Shown here: piece by piece, positions 1 through 6,647 of the stretch
Layout of the letters: every line of letters begins with the position of its first letter
Position numbering within the stretch: the first letter of the stretch is position 1
Assembly: GCF_009745985.1 (NCBI RefSeq)
Contig: NZ_WFIX01000171.1
Span: 310,001-374,000, forward strand
Source: Microbacterium karelineae
Lineage (GTDB): Bacteria > Actinomycetota > Actinomycetes > Actinomycetales > Microbacteriaceae
DNA length: 64,000 bases
Direction of reading: 5' to 3'
Made by a program: the position numbers and the translations under genes
Notes under the pieces: generated by a model
Databases searched by the model: none
What the model was told of the DNA's origin: nothing
What the model saw: only the letters and a program-made list of their open reading frames with translations

Positions 1-1091
1 AGAACGAGCCGAACCGCTTCGGCTGGATCGTCGAGATCGACCCTGAGAACCCCGACGAGGCGCCCGTCAAGCACACGGCACTCGGACGAATGAAGCACGA
101 GGGCGCCAACATCCACGTCGGACCGTCGCGCCACGTCGCGGCCTATATGGGCGATGACGAGCGCTTCGACTACCTGTACAAGTTCGTCTCGACGAACGCG
201 ATGAAGCCGGGCAAGGGCTGGAAGGCGCGCGCCCACAACAAGACCCTCTTGAGCGAGGGATCCCTCTACGTCGCGAAGTTCGAGGGCGACTCGCCCGTCT
301 CCGAGATCACCGGCACGGGCGCGCTGCCGAGCGACGGCCTGTTCGACGGCACGGGCGAGTGGCTGCCCCTCATGGTCGACGGCGAGAGCGCTGTCGAGGG
401 CTTCACGACCGAGGAGGTCCTCGTCCACACCCGCCTCGCGGCCGATGCCGTGGGCGCGACGAAGATGGACCGCTGCGAAGACGTCGAGCCGAACCCGCAC
501 ACGGGCCGCGTGTACGTCGCCTGCACGAACAACTCGGCGCGCGGCGTCGACGGCAACGAGGGCGCGACCGAGGCGAACCCGCGCAACACGAACCGCGACG
601 GCCACGTCATCGAGATCACCGAGGCGGGCGGCGATGTGCGCTCCACGACCTTCGGCTGGAGCATCGTGATCCTCGCCGGCGACCCCGCGACGAACCCCCG
701 CACGTACTTCGCTGGCTTCCCGGCCGACAAGGTCTCGCCGATCTCGTGCCCCGACAACCTCGCGTTCGACTCGGCGGGCAACCTCTGGATCTCGACCGAC
801 GGGCAGCCGAGTTCGATCGGATACAACGACGGCCTGTTCCTCGTGCCGCTCGAGGGCGCCGAGCGCGGCCACGTGCAGCAGTTCCTCGCCGTGCCGCGCG
901 ACGCCGAGACCTGCGGCCCCGTCATCCACGACCGCGACGGCAGCGTCTTCGTCGCGGTGCAGCACCCGGGCGAGGACGGCACGTGGGGCGCACAGAACTC
1001 GCTGTTCCCCGACTACGTCGCCGAGGGATCCCTCGACGGGGGCGCCTGGGGCGGCCCGCGCCCCAGCGTGATCCAGGTCACGCGCGCCTGA
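1..1091 (+). CDS. PhoX-type alkaline phosphatase (DUF839), C-terminal part
   Basis: The reading frame is open from the first bases of the window, so this is the C-terminal part (about 363 codons) of a longer gene whose start lies outside. It matches the PhoX/DUF839 family of secreted, metal-dependent phosphatases. Family-typical segments are visible: an NRFGWIVEIDP strand at the very beginning, KHEGANIHVG, the DRCEDVEPNPHTGRVYVACT block that supplies acidic ligands in PhoX, and CPDNLAFDSAGNLWISTDG near the end. PhoX proteins are exported, usually by Tat, and release phosphate from organic esters, but the signal peptide is not in the window. The next gene on this strand begins about 160 bases downstream, after a hairpin. 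Confidence 0.9.
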   Translation, partial: NEPNRFGWIVEIDPENPDEAPVKHTALGRMKHEGANIHVGPSRHVAAYMGDDERFDYLYKFVSTNAMKPGKGWKARAHNKTLLSEGSLYVAKFEGDSPVSEITGTGALPSDGLFDGTGEWLPLMVDGESAVEGFTTEEVLVHTRLAADAVGATKMDRCEDVEPNPHTGRVYVACTNNSARGVDGNEGATEANPRNTNRDGHVIEITEAGGDVRSTTFGWSIVILAGDPATNPRTYFAGFPADKVSPISCPDNLAFDSAGNLWISTDGQPSSIGYNDGLFLVPLEGAERGHVQQFLAVPRDAETCGPVIHDRDGSVFVAVQHPGEDGTWGAQNSLFPDYVAEGSLDGGAWGGPRPSVIQVTRA

Positions 1092-1105
1092 CGCCCGCCT
1101 CGTTT

Positions 1106-1150
1106 GACGCGAACCGTTCGGTCTCCTCAGGGGATCGAGCGGTTCTCGTC
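1106..1150. terminator. Hairpin after the phosphatase gene (family A, copy 1)
   Basis: Arms 1106-1120 and 1136-1150 pair at 13 of 15 positions around a 15-base loop, 15 bases after the stop codon. There is no T-run. The same element, loop included, recurs inverted at 2702-2748, so it is both terminator-like and a repeat. Confidence 0.6.
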
Positions 1151-1248
1151 ATATGGGTGGCCTCCGCACCGTGTCCGTCGTCGCTTCGAACGGGTGTGCG
1201 CATCGCTCATTCGACCACGCCGCGATAGCAGCGCGCCATCACGCCTGT

Positions 1249-1722
1249 ATGGGCCGTTTCGATGTCTCACGCGCGAGTGCGCTCATCCGCGCCGCGCGCG
1301 CGGACGCGGCGCTCACGCAGGCCGAGCTCGCTCGTCGCGCGGGCCTGCGGCAGCCGAGTCTCGCACAGATGGAGTCGGGGGCACGGGGCGTATCCCCTGA
1401 GATGCTCGAGCGCGTGCTGCGTGCCGCGGACTTCCGCCCATCGCTCTCGCTCGCTGAACACGCCTCCGAGATCTCTCGCCTCGCCGCGGAGCACGGTCTC
1501 ACGAACGTCCGCGTCTTCGGGTCCGTCCTTCGCGGCGACGATCACTTCGACAGCGACATCGACCTGCTCGTGACGGCGGATCCCCGCGTGGATCTCTTCG
1601 ATATCGCCCTCTTCGCGGATCGAGTCCAGAGGCTCACGGGGTTCCACGTCGATGTCGTGAGTGACTCCGGAGAGTCCCGAGTCGCGCGGAGCGCCGGATC
1701 CGAGGCGGTCGCGCTCTCATGA
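1249..1722 (+). CDS. XRE helix-turn-helix fused to MNT-type nucleotidyltransferase
   Basis: A 157-residue protein with two domains. Residues about 5-60 form an XRE/Cro-type helix-turn-helix (LTQAELARRAGLRQPSLAQM). Residues about 78-150 form a minimal nucleotidyltransferase with the active-site pattern GSVLRGDDHFDSDIDL. Such MNT proteins act as antitoxins of HEPN ribonucleases by AMPylating the toxin; the fused XRE part would add operator binding. The ATG at 1249 was chosen because the domain begins right after it; the same frame is open upstream to 1153 but that stretch has no family character. The stop overlaps the next start as ATGA, the usual coupling of MNT-HEPN pairs. The partner appears damaged. 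The domain call is firm; the antitoxin role is inferred. Confidence 0.8.
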   Translation: MGRFDVSRASALIRAARADAALTQAELARRAGLRQPSLAQMESGARGVSPEMLERVLRAADFRPSLSLAEHASEISRLAAEHGLTNVRVFGSVLRGDDHFDSDIDLLVTADPRVDLFDIALFADRVQRLTGFHVDVVSDSGESRVARSAGSEAVALS

Positions 1723-2061
1723 GCGACGAACCGCATCTCGCGCCGCGACCGCGCTCCGACGCCGGGTCGCGGGCTGCGCACGACGACGAGAATCTCCGCC
1801 TCGAGCTCCGTCGCATTCGTCATCCCGCCGAACGCGTACGACATCGCGAACATGGCTCTCATCCGCCTCGCCGGGCTGCTCGAACGCCCGGAGTCCGAGC
1901 GCCTCGCGGAGCGGCTCACGGCCGACGAGCTCGACGCGATCCGCACGACGCGGAACATCGCCGCGCGCGCCGGGTACGACGGGATGAACCACGAGGTGTT
2001 CTGGCGAGCGATCACGATCCGTGTGCCGCAGATCATCGACCGCCTGCTCGACGGGATGTGA
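1719..2061 (+). pseudogene. HEPN (HepT-like) toxin gene, apparently frameshifted
   Basis: The ATG at 1719 overlaps the stop of the antitoxin-like gene. The first frame reads sensibly for about 25-30 codons (ending near HDDENLRLEL, about 1800). After that the HEPN-like sequence continues in the frame shifted by +1: PPNAYDIANMALIRLAGLLE, then RTTRNIAARAGYDG and a C-terminal helix rich in VPQIIDRLL, ending at 2061. That second frame has no start codon between 1723 and 1852. HEPN ribonucleases use an R-X4-6-H motif; here the expected histidine is arginine (RNIAAR). Both the frameshift and the lost histidine point to an inactive toxin. A sequencing error could explain the shift but not the His change. 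Confidence 0.55.
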
Positions 2062-2127
2062 GCGGCCGCGGCGACGCGACAGCGAGCCCAGGGGGGGCAT
2101 CACGGCCTCCGCGGTGCGGAACCGGTG

Positions 2128-2400
2128 TCAGCGAGCCTGAGCGCCCGCCTCCCGAACGGCGTCGGCGAAGACGTCAGGGCGCTCCGTCGACAACTGGTGT
2201 CCGCCGTCGGGCAGGATGCGCAGTTCGGCACCGCGGATCCGCTCGTCGAGCGCGGCGACCGCCGCATCGAAGGAGAAGGGGGTCCCGAGGTCGCCACCCG
2301 CGAATGCGAGCGCCGGCATCGGGGCGATGCGCGCCCGCTGCTCGTCCCAGACGGATCCGACTTCGCCGGCCCCGGCGAGGAAGACGACGAGATCAGGCAC
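2128..2400 (-). pseudogene. Alpha/beta-hydrolase remnant with internal deletion
   Basis: From a GTG at 2400 the minus strand encodes about 90 residues. The first 18 look like an alpha/beta-hydrolase N-terminus (PDLVVFLAGAGEVGSVWDEQ), where the oxyanion-hole HG is changed to AG. The rest looks like the C-terminal end of the same fold, with a DGGHQLSTERPDVFADAV block carrying the usual catalytic histidine. The central part, including the nucleophile elbow, is missing, so the gene appears collapsed by an internal deletion. It lies antisense to and partly overlapping a TetR C-terminal remnant. A functional small protein cannot be excluded, but nothing supports one. Confidence 0.45.
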
Positions 2401-2439
2401 GTGTCCAGAATCGCACGGCCCGGTGAGCCGCGTCGCCGC

Positions 2440-2676
2440 CGCTACGCCTCGAACACGAACCGGATGCTGTCCGCCCGGATCATCGAGCGTGCGATCGAGC
2501 GGGGCGAGGTTCCCGAAGGATCCGACGCCGACGCGGAGATCGACTTCCTCGTCGCGCCGATCCACCTCCGGCTGCTGCTCGTGGGCGGCCGCCTCGACGC
2601 GGCGCTCGCGCGCCAGTCGACGGAGGCGACGTCGGCAGCGGCACGTGCGGGGGTGTTCGCCCCACCCGCCCGCTGA
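2440..2676 (+). pseudogene. TetR-family regulator, C-terminal remnant
   Basis: The frame ending at 2676 contains a TetR-type C-terminal ligand domain: ARIIERAIERGEVPEGSDAD, then IDFLVAPIHLRLLLVGGRLD and an alanine-rich tail. No helix-turn-helix precedes it; upstream the frame runs through sequence that codes for the hydrolase remnant on the other strand. It is read as a TetR gene that lost its DNA-binding half, probably in the same event that collapsed the hydrolase. TetR/hydrolase neighbours are common, so the two may once have been a regulator-target pair. Confidence 0.5.
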
Positions 2677-2701
2677 GATCGTCCACCCCACCTCCCTGAG
2701 A

Positions 2702-2748
2702 TGACCGAAACCGCTCGGTCCCGTGAGGAGACCGAGCGGTTCGCGTCA
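2702..2748. terminator. Hairpin downstream of the AI-2E transporter (family A, copy 2)
   Basis: Arms 2702-2720 and 2730-2748 pair at 16 of 19 positions with a 9-base loop. It lies 18 bases past the stop of the minus-strand transporter at 2766 and after the TetR remnant, so it may stop transcription from both sides. Read on the other strand it repeats the 1106-1150 hairpin. Confidence 0.65.
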
Positions 2749-2765
2749 TACGAGCGGGGGCGGGG

Positions 2766-3920
2766 CTACGCCCGATCCTTCTTGCGGGCCCAGCGGGCGG
2801 GGGTGCTCTCGCCGTCCCACACCTGGATGATGCCCCAGACCACGGCGGCGAGCGGCACGGCGAGGATCGCGCCGAGGATCCCTGCCAGGACGGTGCCGAT
2901 CGTCAGGGCGATCAGGATGACGAGGCTGTGCAGCTTCAGCGCCCGCCCCATGAGCACGGGCTGCAGGAAGTTGCCCTCGAGCTGATTCACCCCGACCACG
3001 ATCGCGACGATGATGATCGCCGCGAGCAGGCCGTTGTCCATGAAGCCGCCGTCGACGAGGCCGACGAGCGCCGCGAGGATCCCGGCGAGCGTCGCACCGA
3101 CGATCGGGATGAACGCGAGGAGGAACACGAGCAGCGTCAGCGGCAGCGCCAGCGGGATCTGCAGGATGAACAGCCCGATGCCGATGCCGATCGCGTCGGC
3201 CGCGGCGACGGCCGCCGTGCCGCGCACGTAGGCGCCGAGCGTGTCGACGCTCTTCGTGCCGACGCGCTGCATGCGCTCATGCCACTCGCCCTGGAAGGGA
3301 CGCAGCAGGAAGTCCCAGATCAGCGGACCGTCCTTGAGGAAGAAGAACAGCACGACGACCATGAGCACGAGGCCGGTGACGAAGCTCGCGACGGCACTGA
3401 CCCCCGCGACGGCGCCGCTGCCGAGGCTCGAGCCGAACTGTGCGCTCGTCGCGAAGTCCTGGATCGCGGTCCACCACTCGTCGATCTGCTCCTGATCGGG
3501 CGCGTACGGCAGCGTGTTGACCCACGTGATCACCTGCCCGACGCCCTCCTGGGCGCTCGCGTAGAGATCCTCCCACTGCGCGGCGACCGCGCGCACCATC
3601 GCCCAGACGATGCCGCCGATCACGCCGACGATCGCGAGCAGCAGGATCACGGTCGCGAGCACGGAGGGCATCCGCGCGCGCATCCACCCCATGACGGGCT
3701 CGAACGCGGCCGCGAAGACGATCGCGAGGATCACCGGGATCACGACGACGGTGACCGATCGCATGCCCCAGATGATGCCCGCCGCCAGCACGACGACCGC
3801 GATGATCTGGATGGACCGCGTGGCCAGGATGCCGAACCCGTCGCGCCACGCGCCGCGCGCGGGAGGCGCGACGACCGGAGCGGAGACAGGCGGCGCAGAA
3901 CGACGACGACCGAACACCAT
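2766..3920 (-). CDS. AI-2E family transporter (TerC/YdgG-like permease)
   Basis: A 384-residue integral membrane protein of the AI-2 exporter (PF01594) family. It has an N-terminal pair of helices (IIAVVVLAAGIIWGM, TVVVIPVILAIVFAAAFEPV), a hydrophilic stretch of about 90 residues, and a C-terminal bundle containing LAFIPIVGATLAGILAALVG and QLEGNFLQPVLMGRALKLH, which are family signatures. Members export autoinducer-2 or act as Na+/H+ antiporters; the substrate here is unknown. The ATG at 3920 is preceded by a purine-rich GGGGGATCTCC stretch, so the longer open frame to 4049 is not used; that part runs through the palindrome at 3967-4018. It is separated from the upstream GH13 gene by that hairpin and is probably transcribed alone. 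Confidence 0.9.
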   Translation of the reverse strand: MVFGRRRSAPPVSAPVVAPPARGAWRDGFGILATRSIQIIAVVVLAAGIIWGMRSVTVVVIPVILAIVFAAAFEPVMGWMRARMPSVLATVILLLAIVGVIGGIVWAMVRAVAAQWEDLYASAQEGVGQVITWVNTLPYAPDQEQIDEWWTAIQDFATSAQFGSSLGSGAVAGVSAVASFVTGLVLMVVVLFFFLKDGPLIWDFLLRPFQGEWHERMQRVGTKSVDTLGAYVRGTAAVAAADAIGIGIGLFILQIPLALPLTLLVFLLAFIPIVGATLAGILAALVGLVDGGFMDNGLLAAIIIVAIVVGVNQLEGNFLQPVLMGRALKLHSLVILIALTIGTVLAGILGAILAVPLAAVVWGIIQVWDGESTPARWARKKDRA

Positions 3921-3966
3921 GGAGATCCCCCTTCTCGATGTGCTCCTATCCTGCCCGCTGATCCTC

Positions 3967-4018
3967 CATTTCTGGCACATCTCTGCACGGATTCCGCCGC
4001 GGAGATGTGCCAGAGATG
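3967..4018. terminator. Long palindrome between GH13 and AI-2E genes (family B, copy 1)
   Basis: Arms 3967-3983 and 4002-4018 match at 16 of 17 positions around an 18-base loop. It starts about 20 bases beyond the stop of the minus-strand GH13 gene. The whole unit, loop included, recurs at 5687-5754, where the arms are longer and perfect. No T-run is present. Confidence 0.65.
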
Positions 4019-4038
4019 AAGGGTTGGGCCGGACGGCC

Positions 4039-5655
4039 TCACCGCACAAGCGGGAGCGCGCCGATCATCCAGCCGTGCGGCGCGAGTGATTCGCCGTCCC
4101 AGCCCTGCGCGTACAGCGGTTCGGCTCGCGCCGGCTCGCCCGCGAACACCAGCGGCGACGTCGACAGGTTCGCCACGACGACGATGCGCTCGGCCTCGCT
4201 CTCCCGGATGAAGCCGACGCCGCCGTCCGGCACCGCGTCGAGGAAGGAGGTGGATCCCATCCGCAGCGCCGGGTGGTCGCGGCGCAGGCCGATCAGCGTC
4301 CGGTAGTGCGCGAAGAGGTCGTCGTCGAAGGCGGATCCCCGGTCGAGCCGCCAGTCGTCGAACAGCACCTGCCACCCGGTCCACGTGGGTTCGTCGAACT
4401 CCTGCCCCATCAGGATGTGCGGCACGCCGTCCATCGCGAGGAGCACCGCAGCCGCGGGCCGATGCGCCTGCCGCCCGATGAGCGACGAGAGGCGAGGCTG
4501 CTCCTTGTCCTCCAGCCAGCGCATCCGCAGGGATCCGCGCGGGAAGCTGCTCGTCGACTGGATCCAATAGCGGGCGAAGGCGGCGCCGTCGTCCCGCCCC
4601 GCGGCGGCGCGGATCAGCATCTCGCGCGTGCCGCCCTCGTAGGTCAGGTCGCAGGCGGCCAGGTGGTGGAGCTCGTCGTACGCCTGCGAGATGAGCGCGA
4701 TGTCGGGACGCAGCGCGGACAGGGATCCGCGGATCTCCTCGAGGAAGTCGCGCGGGGTGATGTCGGAGTCGTCGAAGCGCAGGCCGTCGATGTCGAAGCG
4801 CTCGATCCAGCCGCGCATGCTGGCGATGAGCGTGCGCCGCAGATCCGGATCCGCGAAGTCGAAGCCGGCGAACTCGTCTCGCCCGGGGACGGCGTAGAAC
4901 ACGCTGCCGTCCGCGCGCCGCGTGTACCAGTGCGGGTGCGTGCGGGTGAAGGGGTGGTCGATGCTGCTGCGATTGAGCGTCCAGTCCAGGATCACGCGCA
5001 TGCCCCGCGCGTGCGCGGCGTCGACGAGCGCACGGAACGACGCATCGTCGCCGAGCGCCGGGTCGATGGCGTCGAAGTCGCGCACGGCGTACGGATCCCC
5101 GAGTGCGCCGCGCCGCCCCACGACGCCGATCGGCTGGACCGGCATGATCCAGATCACGTCGACGCCGAGCTCGCTCAGGTACGGGAGCTCGGCCCGCACG
5201 CCGTCGACGTCACCGCCGAAGGCCCGCACCGACAGCTCGTAGATGACGCCGTCGCGCAGCCAGGCGGGGCTGGCCAGCGCGTCGAGCGCGTGCAGCGGGC
5301 CGGGTGCGGCGGCGCTCAGATCCGCCGTCCGCACGAACACCTCGCCCGCTTCGTCGACCGTGAGGCAGGAGTTGTTCTGCCCGTCCTCCGAGATCCACGG
5401 ATTGGCGGGATCCGGGATCCATTCCGTTCCGTCGATGACGAGCTTGTAGAGGTGGCGCCCGCTCGGCACCGGCAGCGTCACCTCCCAGCGCGTGGCGGAG
5501 ACCCGCTCCAGCGGGCAGGCGTCGCCCACCCAGCTGTTGAAGGTCCCGGCCAGCGCCACGGTGCGGACGCCCGGATCCGCGTCGTAGACGAACCGGACCC
5601 CGCCGCGCGCGGCCCGCGGAAGAAGCGCCGGATCGGCGTCGAACCGCACGTCCAT
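4039..5655 (-). CDS. CBM48-like plus GH13-fold protein with altered catalytic motifs
   Basis: A 538-residue protein. Residues about 18-105 form an AMPK/CBM48-type glycogen-binding module (VALAGTFNSW, YKLVIDGTEWIPDPANPW). Residues about 125-500 form a GH13 barrel that starts at GVIYELSVRAFGG. The four GH13 regions can be aligned: region I DWTLNRSS (normally NH), region II GLRFDD (nucleophile Asp kept), region III LISQAYDE (acid/base Glu replaced by Gln), region IV LEDKEQPR (normally ENHDxPR; transition-state Asp replaced by Glu, His by Lys). By family knowledge such changes should abolish or greatly reduce hydrolysis, so it may bind glucans rather than cleave them. The ATG at 5655 has a GAAGGGAG ribosome site. 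It lies downstream of the maltose-type importer. Confidence 0.8.
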   Translation of the reverse strand: MDVRFDADPALLPRAARGGVRFVYDADPGVRTVALAGTFNSWVGDACPLERVSATRWEVTLPVPSGRHLYKLVIDGTEWIPDPANPWISEDGQNNSCLTVDEAGEVFVRTADLSAAAPGPLHALDALASPAWLRDGVIYELSVRAFGGDVDGVRAELPYLSELGVDVIWIMPVQPIGVVGRRGALGDPYAVRDFDAIDPALGDDASFRALVDAAHARGMRVILDWTLNRSSIDHPFTRTHPHWYTRRADGSVFYAVPGRDEFAGFDFADPDLRRTLIASMRGWIERFDIDGLRFDDSDITPRDFLEEIRGSLSALRPDIALISQAYDELHHLAACDLTYEGGTREMLIRAAAGRDDGAAFARYWIQSTSSFPRGSLRMRWLEDKEQPRLSSLIGRQAHRPAAAVLLAMDGVPHILMGQEFDEPTWTGWQVLFDDWRLDRGSAFDDDLFAHYRTLIGLRRDHPALRMGSTSFLDAVPDGGVGFIRESEAERIVVVANLSTSPLVFAGEPARAEPLYAQGWDGESLAPHGWMIGALPLVR

Positions 5656-5686
5656 GGAGACTCCCTTCAGCGGCGGGGACGCCCGG

Positions 5687-5754
5687 CAACCCTTCATTTC
5701 TGGCACATCTCCGGTGCGGAATCCGTGCAGAGATGTGCCAGAAATGAAGGGTTG
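5687..5754. terminator. Perfect 25-bp palindrome after malG-like gene (family B, copy 2)
   Basis: Arms 5687-5711 and 5730-5754 are exact reverse complements (25 of 25) around an 18-base loop. It begins 9 bases beyond the stop of the minus-strand permease and ends about 30 bases before the GH13-fold start. It is probably a terminator or 3'-end stabiliser of the importer transcript; arms and loop match the 3967-4018 element read on the other strand. Confidence 0.7.
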
Positions 5755-5762
5755 GGGATGAG

Positions 5763-6647
5763 TTACTTCACCGCGCCGGCGGTGAGGCCGCCGACGATGT
5801 ACTTCTGCAGGAAGAGGAACAGGATGACGACGGGGATCGCTGCCATCACGGCGCCGGCCGAGAACGCGCTCCAGTCGGCGTAGCGCGGGTTCGACACGAG
5901 CTTCGTCAGGCCGACCGCGAGGGTCTGCACGTCCGAGTCGATGAGCACGACCGAGGCGACGACGAACTCGTTGACCGAGGTGATGAAGCTCAGCAGCGCG
6001 ACGACCGCGAGGATCGGCGTGACCAGCGGCAGCACGATCGTGAAGAACACCCGCACATGGCTCGCACCGTCGATGCGAGCCGCCTCGTCGATCGACTGCG
6101 GGATCGTGTTGAAGAACCCATACATGAGGTAGGTGTTCACGCCGAGCGCGCCGCCGAGATAGACGAGGATCAGGCCGATGCGGCTGTTGAGGCCGATCGC
6201 CGGGAACCACTCGCCGAGCGCGCTCAGCAGGAGGAAGATCGCGACGACCGCGAGCAGCTGCGGGAACATCTGCACGATGACGATCGAGATGAGCCCGACC
6301 CGGCGGCCCGCGAAGCGCATGCGCGAGAAGGCATATGCGGCGAGCGCCCCGAGGAACACCGTGAGGATCGCGGTGATCCCCGAGATCACGAGGGTGTTGC
6401 CGAACCAGGCGAGGAACGGCGCCTGCGGGTCGTTCAGCATGCGCGCGTAGCTGTCGAAGCCGATCGCGGAGAACAGGGCGTTGGATCCCGTGAGGGTGCC
6501 CTGCGGGTTGAGCGAGCTCGAGATGACGAACACGATCGGCAGCATCGCGACGATGAGGACGGCGATCCCGACGACGTGGCGCCAGCCGGTGTCGAAGAAC
6601 CAGCGTCGGGTTCCGCCCCGACGGCGCGTGGGTGCGGCAGCGGACAT
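5763..6647 (-). CDS. Maltose-type ABC importer permease, MalG-like
   Basis: A 294-residue inner-membrane permease of the carbohydrate CUT1 family with six predicted helices, beginning at residue about 24 (VVGIAVLIVAMLPIVFVISS). The cytoplasmic EAA loop that contacts the ATPase is seen as SIDEAARIDGASHVRVF. The chain ends in KYIVGGLTAGAVK, as MalG proteins do. The start overlaps the stop of the MalF-like gene (TGATG at 6647), so the two are translationally coupled. No sugar ATPase gene is present in the window for this importer; CUT1 systems in actinobacteria often share a distant MsiK-type ATPase. A maltodextrin substrate is inferred from the binding protein and the alpha-glucosidase nearby. 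Confidence 0.9.
   Translation of the reverse strand: MSAAAPTRRRGGTRRWFFDTGWRHVVGIAVLIVAMLPIVFVISSSLNPQGTLTGSNALFSAIGFDSYARMLNDPQAPFLAWFGNTLVISGITAILTVFLGALAAYAFSRMRFAGRRVGLISIVIVQMFPQLLAVVAIFLLLSALGEWFPAIGLNSRIGLILVYLGGALGVNTYLMYGFFNTIPQSIDEAARIDGASHVRVFFTIVLPLVTPILAVVALLSFITSVNEFVVASVVLIDSDVQTLAVGLTKLVSNPRYADWSAFSAGAVMAAIPVVILFLFLQKYIVGGLTAGAVK

Noticed and set aside
2928-4019. 363-codon plus-strand frame opposite the AI-2E transporter
   Set aside because: Highly charged low-complexity translation (Asp/Arg/Glu/His), antisense to a clear membrane protein.
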